This document shows positions 36,536-46,107 of a stretch of 59,003 nucleotides of DNA, piece by piece. Positions within the stretch are counted from its first letter, which is position 1, and every line of letters starts with the position of its first letter. The notes under the pieces were generated by a model. It did not search any database and was not told where the DNA came from. It saw nothing but the letters and a program-made list of their open reading frames with translations. Source of the DNA: Ferrimicrobium acidiphilum DSM 19497 (GTDB lineage Bacteria > Actinomycetota > Acidimicrobiia > Acidimicrobiales > Acidimicrobiaceae); NCBI RefSeq assembly GCF_000949255.1, contig NZ_JXUW01000017.1, positions 1-59,003 on the forward strand, read 5' to 3'. Position numbers and translations under genes: made by a program.

Positions 36536-37192
36536 CTACGATAGCACAGCTCGCTGAGCTGCCGAGGTGAAAACGGCACAATCCTTGATGCCTACTCCAG
36601 TGACCGAACTCTGAACTGCACGCATCGCTGTCACCACCGACTCGACATGGGTTTTGTGATCACGCAGGTACCTAGCCCATGCAATCGCGAGATCAGACCA
36701 GTTAGCAGCTAGCGCGTTGGCTTCAGGGACCGACTTTGTCTCAGAGGCGAGCACGCTAAAGGCGGAGGCGCTCTGGCTGAGCTTGGTGTTCAACAGCCCT
36801 CCCGTATTCCTCTCGAGTTCAGAGACGCTAACCCCAGCAAAGACACTCGCGCAGACACCGCCAGCCGCGCGACGATAGCCCGCAAGGCTCTGTATTTTCG
36901 GACTCGAAGAGCCAAGTACTCCAAAGATCACGAGCTGGGCAATGATGCCACCCACTAGCAGAGCGACGACCAAGAGGCTAACTAGCCTGACGAAACGTCG
37001 TCTACGATTCACTGGCTGACGAAACGACGTCTCCGAGGCTGGGACCTCTGACACGAAGTTTGCAAAACTGGGACGTTGGCGCAACGAATCTGTCCAGATA
37101 TGGCCGTCAAAGTATCGAAGCCGTCCCTCGCCATCCGGATACCAGCCTGGTCTCATCGGCGGACGAGTGTCCCTTCGGCTCCCCAACGCCAT
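36536..37192 (-). CDS. DUF2510 membrane protein
   Basis: 218 residues. The N-terminal DUF2510 motif PGWYPDGEGRLRYFDGHIWT lies at about 15-34. A basic stretch (NRRRRFVRL) leads into one membrane helix at about 68-92 (VSLLVVALLVGGIIAQLVIF). The rest, about 120 residues, is probably outside the cell and has two cysteines (GGVCAS and GIKDCAVF) that may pair. DUF2510 proteins are typical actinobacterial envelope proteins of unknown role. Starts 11 bp after the preceding gene. Confidence 0.7.
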   Translation of the reverse strand: MALGSRRDTRPPMRPGWYPDGEGRLRYFDGHIWTDSLRQRPSFANFVSEVPASETSFRQPVNRRRRFVRLVSLLVVALLVGGIIAQLVIFGVLGSSSPKIQSLAGYRRAAGGVCASVFAGVSVSELERNTGGLLNTKLSQSASAFSVLASETKSVPEANALAANWSDLAIAWARYLRDHKTHVESVVTAMRAVQSSVTGVGIKDCAVFTSAAQRAVLS

Positions 37193-37203
37193 AGTTGCCC
37201 CCG

Positions 37204-37530
37204 TTAGACTCCCGAATTCATAGCAGCCTGTCTTAGCGTTCTCGCATTCTCTCGCAAGAGCGATGCCCCCTTGAGGATACGAATATCGCCACGACGCAAC
37301 AACTCTCCGACAGAGAGCGAACTTCCCGTTGGTGCGGCGATCTCAACCACTCTTGCCGGATCAAATGATGTAGCACCGTCCGTGGATAACTCGACAACTC
37401 TGCCATCTGCGCAAAGTTTCAGCCTCCTCACAACGCCACCTTCGGGAGAGCGGAGTACGAGCAGGAGCGAGTCATCACGAGAATCGTCGTCCGAATCCGA
37501 AGCCACCATCGAAAAGTTAGGACCGATCAT
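37204..37530 (-). CDS. Small protein, unknown function
   Basis: 108 residues. Its ATG overlaps the sdhB end by 14 bp, so translation is probably coupled. Rich in Asp/Ser at the start (VASDSDDDSRDDSLLLVLRS), then a beta-like segment and a helical end (LRENARTLRQAAM). A second ATG seven codons in is possible. No family recognised. Confidence 0.5.
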   Translation of the reverse strand: MIGPNFSMVASDSDDDSRDDSLLLVLRSPEGGVVRRLKLCADGRVVELSTDGATSFDPARVVEIAAPTGSSLSVGELLRRGDIRILKGASLLRENARTLRQAAMNSGV

Positions 37531-38263
37531 AGAGAATCGCCCTCTTGACCTCTTCGATAGCTTCAGTCACCTTGATTCCACGAGGACAGGCTTCAGTGCA
37601 GTTGAAGGAGGTTCTGCACCGCCAAACGCCGCTCTTCTGATTCAAGATATCAAGCCGCTCATTCGCAGCCTGATCTCGGGAGTCAAAGATGAACCGATGC
37701 GCATTCACGATGGCTGCCGGTCCTATGTAACTTCCATTAGCCCAATAGACCGGGCACGACGTGGAACAGGCGCCGCAGAGGATGCACTTCGTTGTGTCGT
37801 CGAAGCGAGCACGGTCTTCAGGCGACTGATAACGCTCCTTGTATCCTGGGTCATCATCAGCGATCAGATACGGAAGCACACTACGATATTGAGCGAAAAA
37901 TGGCTCCATATCGACTACAAGATCCTTGATCACCGGGAGACCGCGCACCGGCTCTATCACAAGATCGGTGCCCACCGACGAGATCAGGTTCACACACCCC
38001 AAGCGATTCTCGCCATTGATCATCATCGCATCCGAGCCGCAAACGCCATGCGCACAGCTGCGCCGAAAGCTCAACGTCCCATCGATCGTTCCCTTCACTG
38101 CGATGAGTGCGTTGAGCACGGTATCGGAGGACTTAAGTTTCAGATCGTACTCGCGCCAGTGAGGACGAACGTCAACCTCAGGATTGAAGCGCTTGATAGT
38201 GAGATGAACGTCGACCTCCTTGATAAGCGAGGTCTCGTCGGCTGGTTGTACGGTAGTAGTCAT
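37517..38263 (-). CDS. sdhB: Succinate dehydrogenase/fumarate reductase iron-sulfur subunit
   Basis: 248 residues. [2Fe-2S] ligands in FRRSCAHGVCGSDAMMING and NRLGC, then ferredoxin motifs CILCGACSTSCPVYW and CRTSFNCTEACPRGIKV for the 4Fe-4S and 3Fe-4S centres. Passes electrons from SdhA to the membrane quinone. Directly follows sdhA with no spacer. No sdhC or sdhD lies on either side. Confidence 0.95.
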   Translation of the reverse strand: MTTTVQPADETSLIKEVDVHLTIKRFNPEVDVRPHWREYDLKLKSSDTVLNALIAVKGTIDGTLSFRRSCAHGVCGSDAMMINGENRLGCVNLISSVGTDLVIEPVRGLPVIKDLVVDMEPFFAQYRSVLPYLIADDDPGYKERYQSPEDRARFDDTTKCILCGACSTSCPVYWANGSYIGPAAIVNAHRFIFDSRDQAANERLDILNQKSGVWRCRTSFNCTEACPRGIKVTEAIEEVKRAILYDRS

Positions 38264-40021
38264 TTAGTACTTTCTCTCCATCGGCTCATAGCGACCCTGC
38301 ACCACTGGCTTGTAGTCAAGCGCGATCGCACCCGACTCATCCCGGTAGGCGAGGGTGTGCTTCATCCAGTTGGCGTCGTCTCTTGTGGGATAATCGTCGC
38401 GCCAGTGTGCTCCACGACTCTCCTTGCGAGCATCCGCACCTAGAACCAGCACCTCTGCGATATCGAGAAGACTCCCCAGCTCAAGCGCCTCGGTCAAATC
38501 ATAATTAAATATCGAACCCTTATCGTCAATTGTGACCTTCTCGTAGCGGTCTCTCAGCTCGTGAATGACACGAAGTGCCTCTTGAAGCGACTCGCCCGTT
38601 CGGACGACCGATGCGTCGCGCATCATTGCCACTTGGAGTTCGCTTCGAATTGTGCCAACCTTCTCAGTGCCAGAGGAGTGCATCATTGCGTCGATACGTT
38701 CGCGGGTGGGATCAACCACTGAGCGAGGAAGGTCTGGATGGTCAACCTGTTGAACGTACTCGACCATCGCTCGCCCCCCGCGGCGGCCGAACACATTGAT
38801 ATCGAGCAGAGAATTGGTTCCTAGTCGATTAGCTCCGTGAACAGATACACAGGCGCACTCCCCGGCCGCATAGAGCCCAGGCAACACGGTGTTGTTTGCA
38901 TCGATCACAACCTCTCCGTGAACATTAGTCGGGATACCACCCATGGCGTAATGTGCAGTCGGTTGGATTGGGATCGGATCAGTCTTCGGCTCCAGGCCGA
39001 GGTATGTCCTCACAAACCCACTGATATCAGGCAATTTGGCATCGATCTGCTCGGGTGGAAGGTGAGTGAGATCGAGGTAAACGTAGTCTTTGTCTGGGCC
39101 CGCGCCACGCCCCTCCTTGATCTCCGCATGAATCGCTCTGGCCACCATGTCACGAGGAGCCAAGTCCTTAACTGTCGGTGCAACACGCTCCATGAAGCGT
39201 TCACCCAACCCGTTGCGCAGAATACCACCCTCACCTCTGGCTCCCTCTGTCAAAAGAATGCCTATGCCGTAGATGCCGGTCGGGTGGAACTGGTAGAACT
39301 CCATGTCTTCTAGCGGAATGCCGCGGTGAAAGAGGACGCCAGGCCCATCGCCAGTGAGGGTGTGAGCGTTGGAGGTGATTTGGAATATGCGACCATAACC
39401 ACCAGTCGCGAACAACACGCCTTTGGATGTGAAGACGTGCAGATCGCCAGTCGCAAGTTCATAGGCGACTACGCCAGCCGCTCTCCGTGATGCGCCCTCA
39501 CCGTCAAAGAGGACATCAAACACCTGGAACTCATTAAAGAAGTTAACATCAGCGGCAACACACTGCTGGTAAAGCGTCTGAAGAATCATGTGCCCGGTAC
39601 GGTCCGCCGCGTAACAAGCCCTACGAACCGGCGCCTCGCCATGGTTGCGAGTGTGACCACCAAAGCGACGCTGGTCAATCTTGCCCTCTGGAGTGCGCGA
39701 GAAAGGAAGTCCAAAATGCTCTAGGTCTATGACCGCATCGATCGCCTCCCGACACATGATATCGATGGCGTCCTGGTCACCCAGGTAATCAGAGCCCTTG
39801 ACGGTGTCGAAGGCATGCCACTCCCAGTAATCCTCCTCGACATTCGAGAGCGCGGCACACATCCCGCCCTGAGCCGCCCCCGTGTGGGAGCGCGTCGGGT
39901 AGAGCTTGGTAATCACCGCGGTACGTACGTTTCCTGCCGTCTCGAGCGCGGCCCGCAGGCCAGCGCCACCGGCGCCTACAATGACTGCGTCATAACTGTG
40001 GTAGTGAATGTTCACACCCAA
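38264..40021 (-). CDS. sdhA: Succinate dehydrogenase flavoprotein subunit
   Basis: 585 residues. FAD-binding [16 protein letters not shown]; covalent FAD histidine in [11 protein letters not shown] (H46); [36 protein letters not shown] with the active-site His and Arg region; [18 protein letters not shown]. The start is a TTG as drawn or the GTG two codons on; neither has a good ribosome binding site, so the message may be leaderless. Divergent from the MoxR-type gene across 63 bp. Confidence 0.95.
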   Translation of the reverse strand: MGVNIHYHSYDAVIVGAGGAGLRAALETAGNVRTAVITKLYPTRSHTGAAQGGMCAALSNVEEDYWEWHAFDTVKGSDYLGDQDAIDIMCREAIDAVIDLEHFGLPFSRTPEGKIDQRRFGGHTRNHGEAPVRRACYAADRTGHMILQTLYQQCVAADVNFFNEFQVFDVLFDGEGASRRAAGVVAYELATGDLHVFTSKGVLFATGGYGRIFQITSNAHTLTGDGPGVLFHRGIPLEDMEFYQFHPTGIYGIGILLTEGARGEGGILRNGLGERFMERVAPTVKDLAPRDMVARAIHAEIKEGRGAGPDKDYVYLDLTHLPPEQIDAKLPDISGFVRTYLGLEPKTDPIPIQPTAHYAMGGIPTNVHGEVVIDANNTVLPGLYAAGECACVSVHGANRLGTNSLLDINVFGRRGGRAMVEYVQQVDHPDLPRSVVDPTRERIDAMMHSSGTEKVGTIRSELQVAMMRDASVVRTGESLQEALRVIHELRDRYEKVTIDDKGSIFNYDLTEALELGSLLDIAEVLVLGADARKESRGAHWRDDYPTRDDANWMKHTLAYRDESGAIALDYKPVVQGRYEPMERKY

Positions 40022-40029
40022 CAGTTTTG

Positions 40030-40056
40030 CATGAAATTTGCTAGTTCATGAAATTT
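40030..40056. promoter_or_regulatory. Direct repeat in the sdhA / moxR divergent spacer
   Basis: catgaaattt occurs at 40030-40039 and 40047-40056, a 17-bp step, so nearly two helical turns on the same face if allowance is made. In a 63-bp spacer between two divergent genes this is a reasonable operator candidate. The regulator is unknown. Confidence 0.35.
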
Positions 40057-40071
40057 CAGCCGATTTCCCTC

Positions 40072-40077
40072 TAGCAT
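40072..40077 (+). promoter_or_regulatory. Possible -10 for a leaderless moxR-type transcript
   Basis: tagcat ends eight bases before the ATG at 40085 and there is no Shine-Dalgarno sequence between them. A start site 6-8 bases after this box would fall on or next to the start codon, as in the leaderless mRNAs common in Actinobacteria. Confidence 0.35.
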
Positions 40078-40084
40078 TTTCTTT

Positions 40085-41470
40085 ATGGACTTCCCAACGA
40101 ACCTCGGCGCCCTGGTCGATGCTGGCTATAAGCCGCGAACCATACGAGAGGAGATCCGAGCCAACGTATTCGCCAGACTGCGGGCACATCAGCCTGTAAT
40201 CGATGGCCTGGTTGGCTACGAAGATTCGGTTCTGCCCGAACTTGAGCGTGCGCTCGTCATCGGGCACGACGTCATCTTTCTCGGTGAACGTGGCCAGGGA
40301 AAGACCCGAATGATCAGGGCTCTAAATGGACTGCTCGACGAATGGGTCCCAATCGTCGAGGGGTCTCCGCTCAACGAGGATCCACTGAACCCAATTCTAG
40401 CGAGCACCATAGATCGCCTCAATTCAGAGGGACCTAAGACTCCGATAACCTGGATTAACCGAGCAGCCCGTTTCAGTGAGAAGCTTGCGACACCAGATAC
40501 CACCATTGCCGATCTCATCGGCGAAGTCGACCCGATCAAAGTTGCCGAGGGACGCTACCTCGGCGACGCCGACACCATCCACTATGGGCTGGTACCTCGC
40601 ACAAACAGAGGCATCTTTGCGATCAATGAACTCCCGGATCTACCTGAACGCATCCAGGTCGGCTTGTTGAACGCCCTCGAGGAGCGCGACATACAGATTC
40701 GCGGCTACAAGATTGCACTTCCCCTAGACATCCTCTTCGTCGCCTCGGCAAACCCGGAGGACTACACCAGTCGTGGACGGTTGATCACACCGCTCAAGGA
40801 TCGCTTTGGAACCCAAATTACCACTCATTATCCAACGACCGTCGAGGATGAGATCGAAATCATGACCGGTGAAGGTAAATTGCCTCTCGACGTGGCAGTT
40901 GTATCGCCAGAACCAATATCGCTGATTATCGCGACCATGGCACAACTGGCCAGACACCACTCCAGCATCTCTCAACACTCAGGCGTCTCAGTCCGTGCAT
41001 CGATCGCCGCCTACGAATCGGTTGCTGCGGCAGCGATCGTTAGATCGGTTCGCAACGACGAAGTGCCAGCGGTGGTTCGCGTCACCGACCTTGAGGCTGC
41101 ACTCCCGGCGTTCGTTGGCAAAATTGAAGTTGAGTCGCTCGATCCTCGTGAAGGTTTCAAGGTTGGCTCCGCTCTCTTGAGGCAAGCTATAAGTGCCGTG
41201 TTCAGCCAATTCTACGGTAATCAGGATGCGACGGCCCTCGTCGACGAGGTAAGTCAGACACCTCTTGAGCTCAGCGCAGATCAGCCAAATACTGATTATC
41301 AAGCGCTTCTCGCTAGCTACCCTGAGCTTCTCGCCTTTGTGGGGACCAGACATGCTGAGGAGGAGACCCCCTGTTTCGTCGATCTTGCCTTGGAAGGGCT
41401 CGTCGCAACCCGGAGACTATCGCGCCGTACCTTCGCAGATCGTGTCACCTTCGGACCGGGCCGTGACTAG
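40085..41470 (+). CDS. MoxR/magnesium-chelatase-type AAA+ ATPase
   Basis: 461 residues. Walker A FLGERGQGKTRMI at about 65-77; the AAA+ core with FAINELPDLPERIQVGLLNA (Walker B and following helix) and DILFVASANPEDYTSRGRLI (sensor 1), then LKDRFGTQITTHYP (arginine-finger region). These match BchI/MoxR ATPases. The VWA gene starts inside its last codons, so the pair works as an ATPase plus metal-binding VWA partner, usually a chaperone or cofactor-insertion system. No chelatase H subunit is present. Confidence 0.88.
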   Translation: MDFPTNLGALVDAGYKPRTIREEIRANVFARLRAHQPVIDGLVGYEDSVLPELERALVIGHDVIFLGERGQGKTRMIRALNGLLDEWVPIVEGSPLNEDPLNPILASTIDRLNSEGPKTPITWINRAARFSEKLATPDTTIADLIGEVDPIKVAEGRYLGDADTIHYGLVPRTNRGIFAINELPDLPERIQVGLLNALEERDIQIRGYKIALPLDILFVASANPEDYTSRGRLITPLKDRFGTQITTHYPTTVEDEIEIMTGEGKLPLDVAVVSPEPISLIIATMAQLARHHSSISQHSGVSVRASIAAYESVAAAAIVRSVRNDEVPAVVRVTDLEAALPAFVGKIEVESLDPREGFKVGSALLRQAISAVFSQFYGNQDATALVDEVSQTPLELSADQPNTDYQALLASYPELLAFVGTRHAEEETPCFVDLALEGLVATRRLSRRTFADRVTFGPGRD

Positions 41471-43403
41471 GCGATTCCGCTACCACGATTACGACTCCTC
41501 GCTTGAAGAGGCCGACGAGTCAGAGTCGATTCTCGACGCTCTCGTCGACTCGCTCTCATACCACGGCAACGTCTCGGAGGCACTAAGAGAGCTCCTGTCT
41601 CGCGGCCTAGGGGACACTCCTGGGCTAGCAGAGCTGCTTGAGCGGTTGCGGCAGCGTCGTGATGAACTGCTTGCACGCTACGACCCCAACGGGCTCGTCA
41701 CTCAACTCAACCAAGAGCTCGATGCAGTGATCAACCAGGAACGCGAGACTCGCTCGCGTGCGTTACAGGCGACTGGCGAAGAGGAGCATCTCCTCGCCGA
41801 CCTTGAGCTTGACGCGTTGCCAGCGGGGCTTGGCGAACGGATTCGCGAACTGAGTCAATACCAGTTCCTGGACCAAACGGCGAAGGAGCGCTTCGATGAT
41901 CTAGTGGAGTCACTTAGGTCATCCATGCTCCGAGACCAGGTGAATAGACTCCGATCCTCACTCGCCTCAGCCGATCCTGAGACAACGGCTCAAATGATGA
42001 ATGAACTCTCGGAGCTCATCGAACGCTTTAACTCAGGCGAAGACGTCGAAGCTGACTTTAATCAGTTCAAACAGCGTTACCCCGGGATCGCTGGCGAGGA
42101 CGAGAATTTTGAGGACTTCATGGCTCGAATTGTGGAGTCAGCAAGGTTGACCCAATCGTTACTTAACTCGATGGATGAGGCGACCCGTGCTGAACTGATG
42201 GACCTCATGTCTTCGATAGCCGAATCTCCCGAGCTTTCCCAGGCTATGTCTCGACTCGGGAGCGCCCTTGCATCGTCGGCCTCATTCGACCCCACAGGTT
42301 TCGGCTTCCACGGAGACACCCCTCTGGGTCTCGGGGAGCTTGAGGGGGTGATGCAGACGCTTGGGCAGCTTGACGAGCTTGAGGCTGCACTCAAGCAATC
42401 TTCAAGCCCGGAGCGACTCTCTGAGCTCGATAATGCACAGCTTAAAGAGCTCCTGGGGCAGGATGCATCCGCAGCGATTAACCGTCTCAAGCAACTAACC
42501 GACAAGCTCAGCGAGGCTGGTCTGATCAACCGCGATGGTGGCAAACTTGAACTCACTGGAGACGCCATCAACAAGCTTGGAGACATAGTTTTACACCGTC
42601 TCTTCCCTGCTGGACAGGCCCGTCTCCTTGGCAATCACGAATCACGTAATCTAGGCAACTTGGGAACCGACCTAAGTGGAGAGACAAAGGCATACGAATT
42701 TGGTGACCCATTCAGACTTGCCTTACGCGAGACACTGCACAACGCTCTCGCCAGACAAGGGGGTGGAACCCCACTACACCTTGTGCCCGACGATTTTGTC
42801 GTCGAACTCACCGAGGATCGCACGCGAGCGGCAACTATGCTCGCTCTCGATCTCTCGCTGTCGATGCCACTCAACGACACCTTCCTCCCCGCCAAGCAGG
42901 TAGCACTCGCGCTCTCTAGCCTCATTCATTCCCGCTATCCGCGTGACTATCTTGGCTACGTCGTCTTCTCGGAGGTGGCTCGCGAGGTCGATCTTGCAAC
43001 GCTGCCGAGCGCTCAGTGGGACTACGTGTATGGGACCAATATCGAACACGCGTTGCTCCTCTGTCGAACCAGGTTGCGACATCAACCTGGCTATCGCCAG
43101 ATCCTGCTCGTCACCGATGGTGAACCCACCGCCCATATCGATCCTGAGTCACATGAAGTCTTCTTCTCGTACCCACCCTCACAAGAGACGATCCGCAGAA
43201 CGCTCGCCGAGGTCATGCGCTGCACACAGGAGAAGATCACCATCAATTTATTCGTTCTAAACCCTGATTCTGGTCTTAGAGGCTTTGTTAACGAGGTGCT
43301 AGCGATAAACCATGGGGAGGCTTTTTACTCATCAGGAAGTGCCCTTGGCTCCACATTGGTTCAAGAGTACGTCCACGATCGGATCAATCGAACCCGTCGA
43401 TGA
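41463..43403 (+). CDS. VWA-domain protein, partner of the MoxR-type ATPase
   Basis: 646 residues from the GTG at 41463, which overlaps the ATPase stop (GTGACTAG); a longer reading would run 200 bp into the ATPase gene and is unlikely. About 450 residues of charged helical sequence lead to the VWA domain: MIDAS motif ALDLSLSM near residue 461 (DxSxS), then LGYVVFSEVAREVDL and ILLVTDGEPTAHIDPES. Resembles the D subunit or CoxE-like partners of AAA+ chaperones. Target unknown. Confidence 0.85.
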   Translation: MTRRFRYHDYDSSLEEADESESILDALVDSLSYHGNVSEALRELLSRGLGDTPGLAELLERLRQRRDELLARYDPNGLVTQLNQELDAVINQERETRSRALQATGEEEHLLADLELDALPAGLGERIRELSQYQFLDQTAKERFDDLVESLRSSMLRDQVNRLRSSLASADPETTAQMMNELSELIERFNSGEDVEADFNQFKQRYPGIAGEDENFEDFMARIVESARLTQSLLNSMDEATRAELMDLMSSIAESPELSQAMSRLGSALASSASFDPTGFGFHGDTPLGLGELEGVMQTLGQLDELEAALKQSSSPERLSELDNAQLKELLGQDASAAINRLKQLTDKLSEAGLINRDGGKLELTGDAINKLGDIVLHRLFPAGQARLLGNHESRNLGNLGTDLSGETKAYEFGDPFRLALRETLHNALARQGGGTPLHLVPDDFVVELTEDRTRAATMLALDLSLSMPLNDTFLPAKQVALALSSLIHSRYPRDYLGYVVFSEVAREVDLATLPSAQWDYVYGTNIEHALLLCRTRLRHQPGYRQILLVTDGEPTAHIDPESHEVFFSYPPSQETIRRTLAEVMRCTQEKITINLFVLNPDSGLRGFVNEVLAINHGEAFYSSGSALGSTLVQEYVHDRINRTRR

Positions 43404-43517
43404 GGCTCGCAAAAGCATGCAACACTGCGACCCGCTGGTTTTAAATCCCCCACCACTTGTCTTTCCTGAACAGCATGAATAGCTATACGTCTGCCGACGT
43501 GATAGCCTCGGGGGCAA

Positions 43518-44420
43518 ATGCACACACCCCTGACAGTGCCTCCGTCGGGCAAGCAGTACCACATCAGCTTCGCGGACTACCGTGCGGTGGTCGTCGAGAT
43601 AGGGGCAGGCATACGTGCACTTGAGCGCAACGAGAGATCCGTCTTAGAGTCGTATGACGAGGCTGCAATCTGTGATGGCGCTCACGGAGCCAACCTTGTG
43701 CCATGGCCAAACCGCGTTTTCGGAGGAGGCTATCGATTTATGGGTCAAGACTATCGCCTCCCACTTACCGAGCCCGAGGCTGGGAATGCGATTCATGGGC
43801 TCATACGCTGGCTACCCTTTTGGGCTACGCATCTCACCCAAACCTCTGTGGCCCTTGAATCGGTGCTTCACCCTACCCCATGGTATCCATTTCTCCTCAG
43901 AGTACGCTTTGGCTATGAGCTCTCTAGCAACGGACTTGTCGTCACGACCGAGGTGTTAAATCAGGGTACCCAAGCCTGTCCAGTGGCCATTGGGCATCAC
44001 CCCTACCTCTCTCCTGGTAACGATCAAACCATTGATAGCGCGCTGTTTTCGACCTCCGCTAACCAGGTACGTCCGAGACCGGAGAGGTCCGAGGCAGCAG
44101 ACACCCATCTTGAGCAGCCAGAGGTAGTTGGAGACCGGGTGCTCGATACCACCTTCGCCTTTCCTGCAGCGGCCCGCAATAGACGAGGATGGGCACGACT
44201 CACAGGCACAGACCACCACACGGTCGAACTCTGGACGGACCAAAACTATCGCTACCTTCAAATCTTTAGCGGTGATACCCTGCCCGATCGGCGCCGCCGC
44301 AAAGCTATGGCGGTCGAGCCGATGACGGCGCCACCCAACGCTCTACAGAGCGGTCAAGATCTATTAGTACTGCAACCACAAGAGACACTCGAGACACAAT
44401 GGGGAGTCGGATTACTATGA
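43518..44420 (+). CDS. Aldose 1-epimerase family protein
   Basis: 300 residues. Galactose mutarotase-like beta fold: ATG preceded by cgggggc; motifs GAHGANLVPWPNRVFGGGYR, NAIHGLIRWLPF (catalytic His), AIGHHPYLSPG (second His), TDQNYRYLQIFSGDTLPD and the C-terminal VEPMTAPPNAL with the catalytic glutamate. Its stop overlaps the zwf start (ATGA), which suggests a role with glucose or glucose-6-phosphate. Confidence 0.88.
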   Translation: MHTPLTVPPSGKQYHISFADYRAVVVEIGAGIRALERNERSVLESYDEAAICDGAHGANLVPWPNRVFGGGYRFMGQDYRLPLTEPEAGNAIHGLIRWLPFWATHLTQTSVALESVLHPTPWYPFLLRVRFGYELSSNGLVVTTEVLNQGTQACPVAIGHHPYLSPGNDQTIDSALFSTSANQVRPRPERSEAADTHLEQPEVVGDRVLDTTFAFPAAARNRRGWARLTGTDHHTVELWTDQNYRYLQIFSGDTLPDRRRRKAMAVEPMTAPPNALQSGQDLLVLQPQETLETQWGVGLL

Positions 44421-45832
44421 CAACTAGACAAGCGAGATCAAAGCGACCAGACGCCGGCCAGGTGGACATCTTTGTGATCTTTGGTATCAGTGGCGATCTA
44501 GCGAAGAAGATGACCTTTCCCTCGCTCTACAGGCTCGAGGAAAATCATAAGCTTAACTGCCCGATCGTTGGCGTAGCCATGGATGACTGGACTACCGAAA
44601 GCTTGATCGAGCACATGAAGCTCTCGCTATCCAACACCATTGGCCAACCGGACACGAAGGTCGTTGACCGTCTAGCGCGAAGGATGCACTACGTTCGTGG
44701 CGACTTTACCGCCGACAGCACCTACCACGATCTCGCCAAGGTGATGGGGACGGCAAAGCGCAAGCTCTACTACCTTGAGATCCCACCAGTACTCTTCGCA
44801 CCTGTAGTCGAAGCGGTGGCCAAGAACGGACTCGCCGATGAGTCATTTTTCCTGATCGAGAAGCCGTTTGGCCACGATCTTGCATCGGCCAAGGAACTCA
44901 ATGACCGGCTCCATGCGGTGGTTGACGAGCAACAGATCTTGCGCATTGACCACTTTCTCGGCAAACAACCAGTGCTCGATCTTTTCTACCTTCGGTTCGC
45001 CAACTCTCTCCTTGAGCCTCTCTGGAATCGTGACCACGTCGCAGCTATACAGGTCAACATGACCGAAGATTTTGGAGTCGAGGATCGCGGATCGTTCTAC
45101 GATCCGGTGGGCGCGTTGCGCGATGTGGTGCAAAATCACCTGCTACAGGTGCTTGCATTGGTGCTGATGGAGGCACCGAGTCAGGCAGGAGACAACGCTC
45201 TCTGGGACAAGAAAGCCGACGTCTTCCGCGCCATGGCGACGGTCGACCCATCACAAGTCATCCGTGGTCAGTACGAAGGATACCAAGGCGTACCTGGGGT
45301 GAAGCCAGGATCGATGACCGAGACTTATATAGCCCTTCGTCTCGCCGTCGACAATTGGCGGTGGGAGGGGGTTCCAATCTTTCTGCGTGCCGGCAAGGCG
45401 TTAGCAACCACGGCCACCGAGGTAAGGCTCATTTTTCGCCATCCTCCCAAGCTCAGCTCACTCGAGCTACCGCGTCACCTATCACCAAACCAGATAATCC
45501 TGCGAATCGATCCTGAACCAGGCTTGCGAATGACCTTGTTCTCCAAAGGCGCTGACAGCTCGGGGTCTGATGAGGTTCATCTTGACCTCCCGTTTGCGCA
45601 GGAGTTGGGGCGTCTGCCCGAACCCTATCAGCTTCTGATCAGCCATGCGCTTGACGGCAACCATTCACTCTTTACTCGCGAAGATGTCGTCGAGGAGACC
45701 TGGCGAATTCTGGATCCATTGGTGCACAACGTCACTCGACCACTTGGGTACAAGCGCGGAGGTTGGGGGCCAGAAGCCGCCAATACCCTCGTTCGTGGTC
45801 ACCTCGGTTGGCAGGCCCCCTGGACCGATTGA
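44417..45832 (+). CDS. zwf: Glucose-6-phosphate dehydrogenase
   Basis: 471 residues from the ATG at 44417, whose ATGA overlaps the epimerase stop; a start 18 bases earlier lies inside that gene. NADP motif FGISGDLAKKMTFPSLYRL, substrate site RIDHFLGKQPVLDLFYLRF (the Asp-His and Lys), FLIEKPFGHDLASA and IFLRAGKALATTATEV. First step of the oxidative pentose phosphate pathway. No gnd or pgl gene lies next to it. Confidence 0.95.
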   Translation: MTTRQARSKRPDAGQVDIFVIFGISGDLAKKMTFPSLYRLEENHKLNCPIVGVAMDDWTTESLIEHMKLSLSNTIGQPDTKVVDRLARRMHYVRGDFTADSTYHDLAKVMGTAKRKLYYLEIPPVLFAPVVEAVAKNGLADESFFLIEKPFGHDLASAKELNDRLHAVVDEQQILRIDHFLGKQPVLDLFYLRFANSLLEPLWNRDHVAAIQVNMTEDFGVEDRGSFYDPVGALRDVVQNHLLQVLALVLMEAPSQAGDNALWDKKADVFRAMATVDPSQVIRGQYEGYQGVPGVKPGSMTETYIALRLAVDNWRWEGVPIFLRAGKALATTATEVRLIFRHPPKLSSLELPRHLSPNQIILRIDPEPGLRMTLFSKGADSSGSDEVHLDLPFAQELGRLPEPYQLLISHALDGNHSLFTREDVVEETWRILDPLVHNVTRPLGYKRGGWGPEAANTLVRGHLGWQAPWTD

Positions 45833-45921
45833 GAATGAGATCATAGGTCGACCAGGACCAGGGGGTGTAGCCGCGGTTGTTGAGTGCCGATGATGCGAAA
45901 CTCTCGTGAGTGGACTAACCA

Positions 45922-45938
45922 CTAGCCGTGGTGGCTAG
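45922..45938. terminator. Short hairpin between zwf and valS
   Basis: ctagcc and ggctag pair around a five-base loop. It is 90 bp after zwf, in the 275-bp space between the convergent zwf and valS genes. No T-run follows on either strand, so its effect on transcription is doubtful. Confidence 0.3.
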
Positions 45939-46029
45939 AACTCCCAAATAGCTCACGCTAGCTAGACAACAAGTCGCTCGATCTAGCCGTAATCTCCATG
46001 CTAGATTTCAACGATCTTGGTGTGGCTGT

Positions 46030-46073
46030 GGTTGCGAACGTGACCATCATCGCTCATGGAGGAGTTCGCAACC
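46030..46073. terminator. Inverted repeat between zwf and valS
   Basis: ggttgcgaac (46030-46039) and gttcgcaacc (46064-46073) are perfect 10-bp complements separated by 24 bases, 35 bp beyond the valS stop. Without a T-run it could be a bidirectional terminator or simply a palindrome. The rest of 45833-46107 shows no gene. Confidence 0.35.
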
Positions 46074-46107
46074 TCTTCCACAACCCGTCAATCGCGAATG
46101 TGCAATG

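Noticed and set aside
41265-41462. Longer N-terminus for the VWA protein
   Set aside because: It would overlap the ATPase gene by 200 bp; the GTG at 41463 overlapping the stop is the usual coupling.
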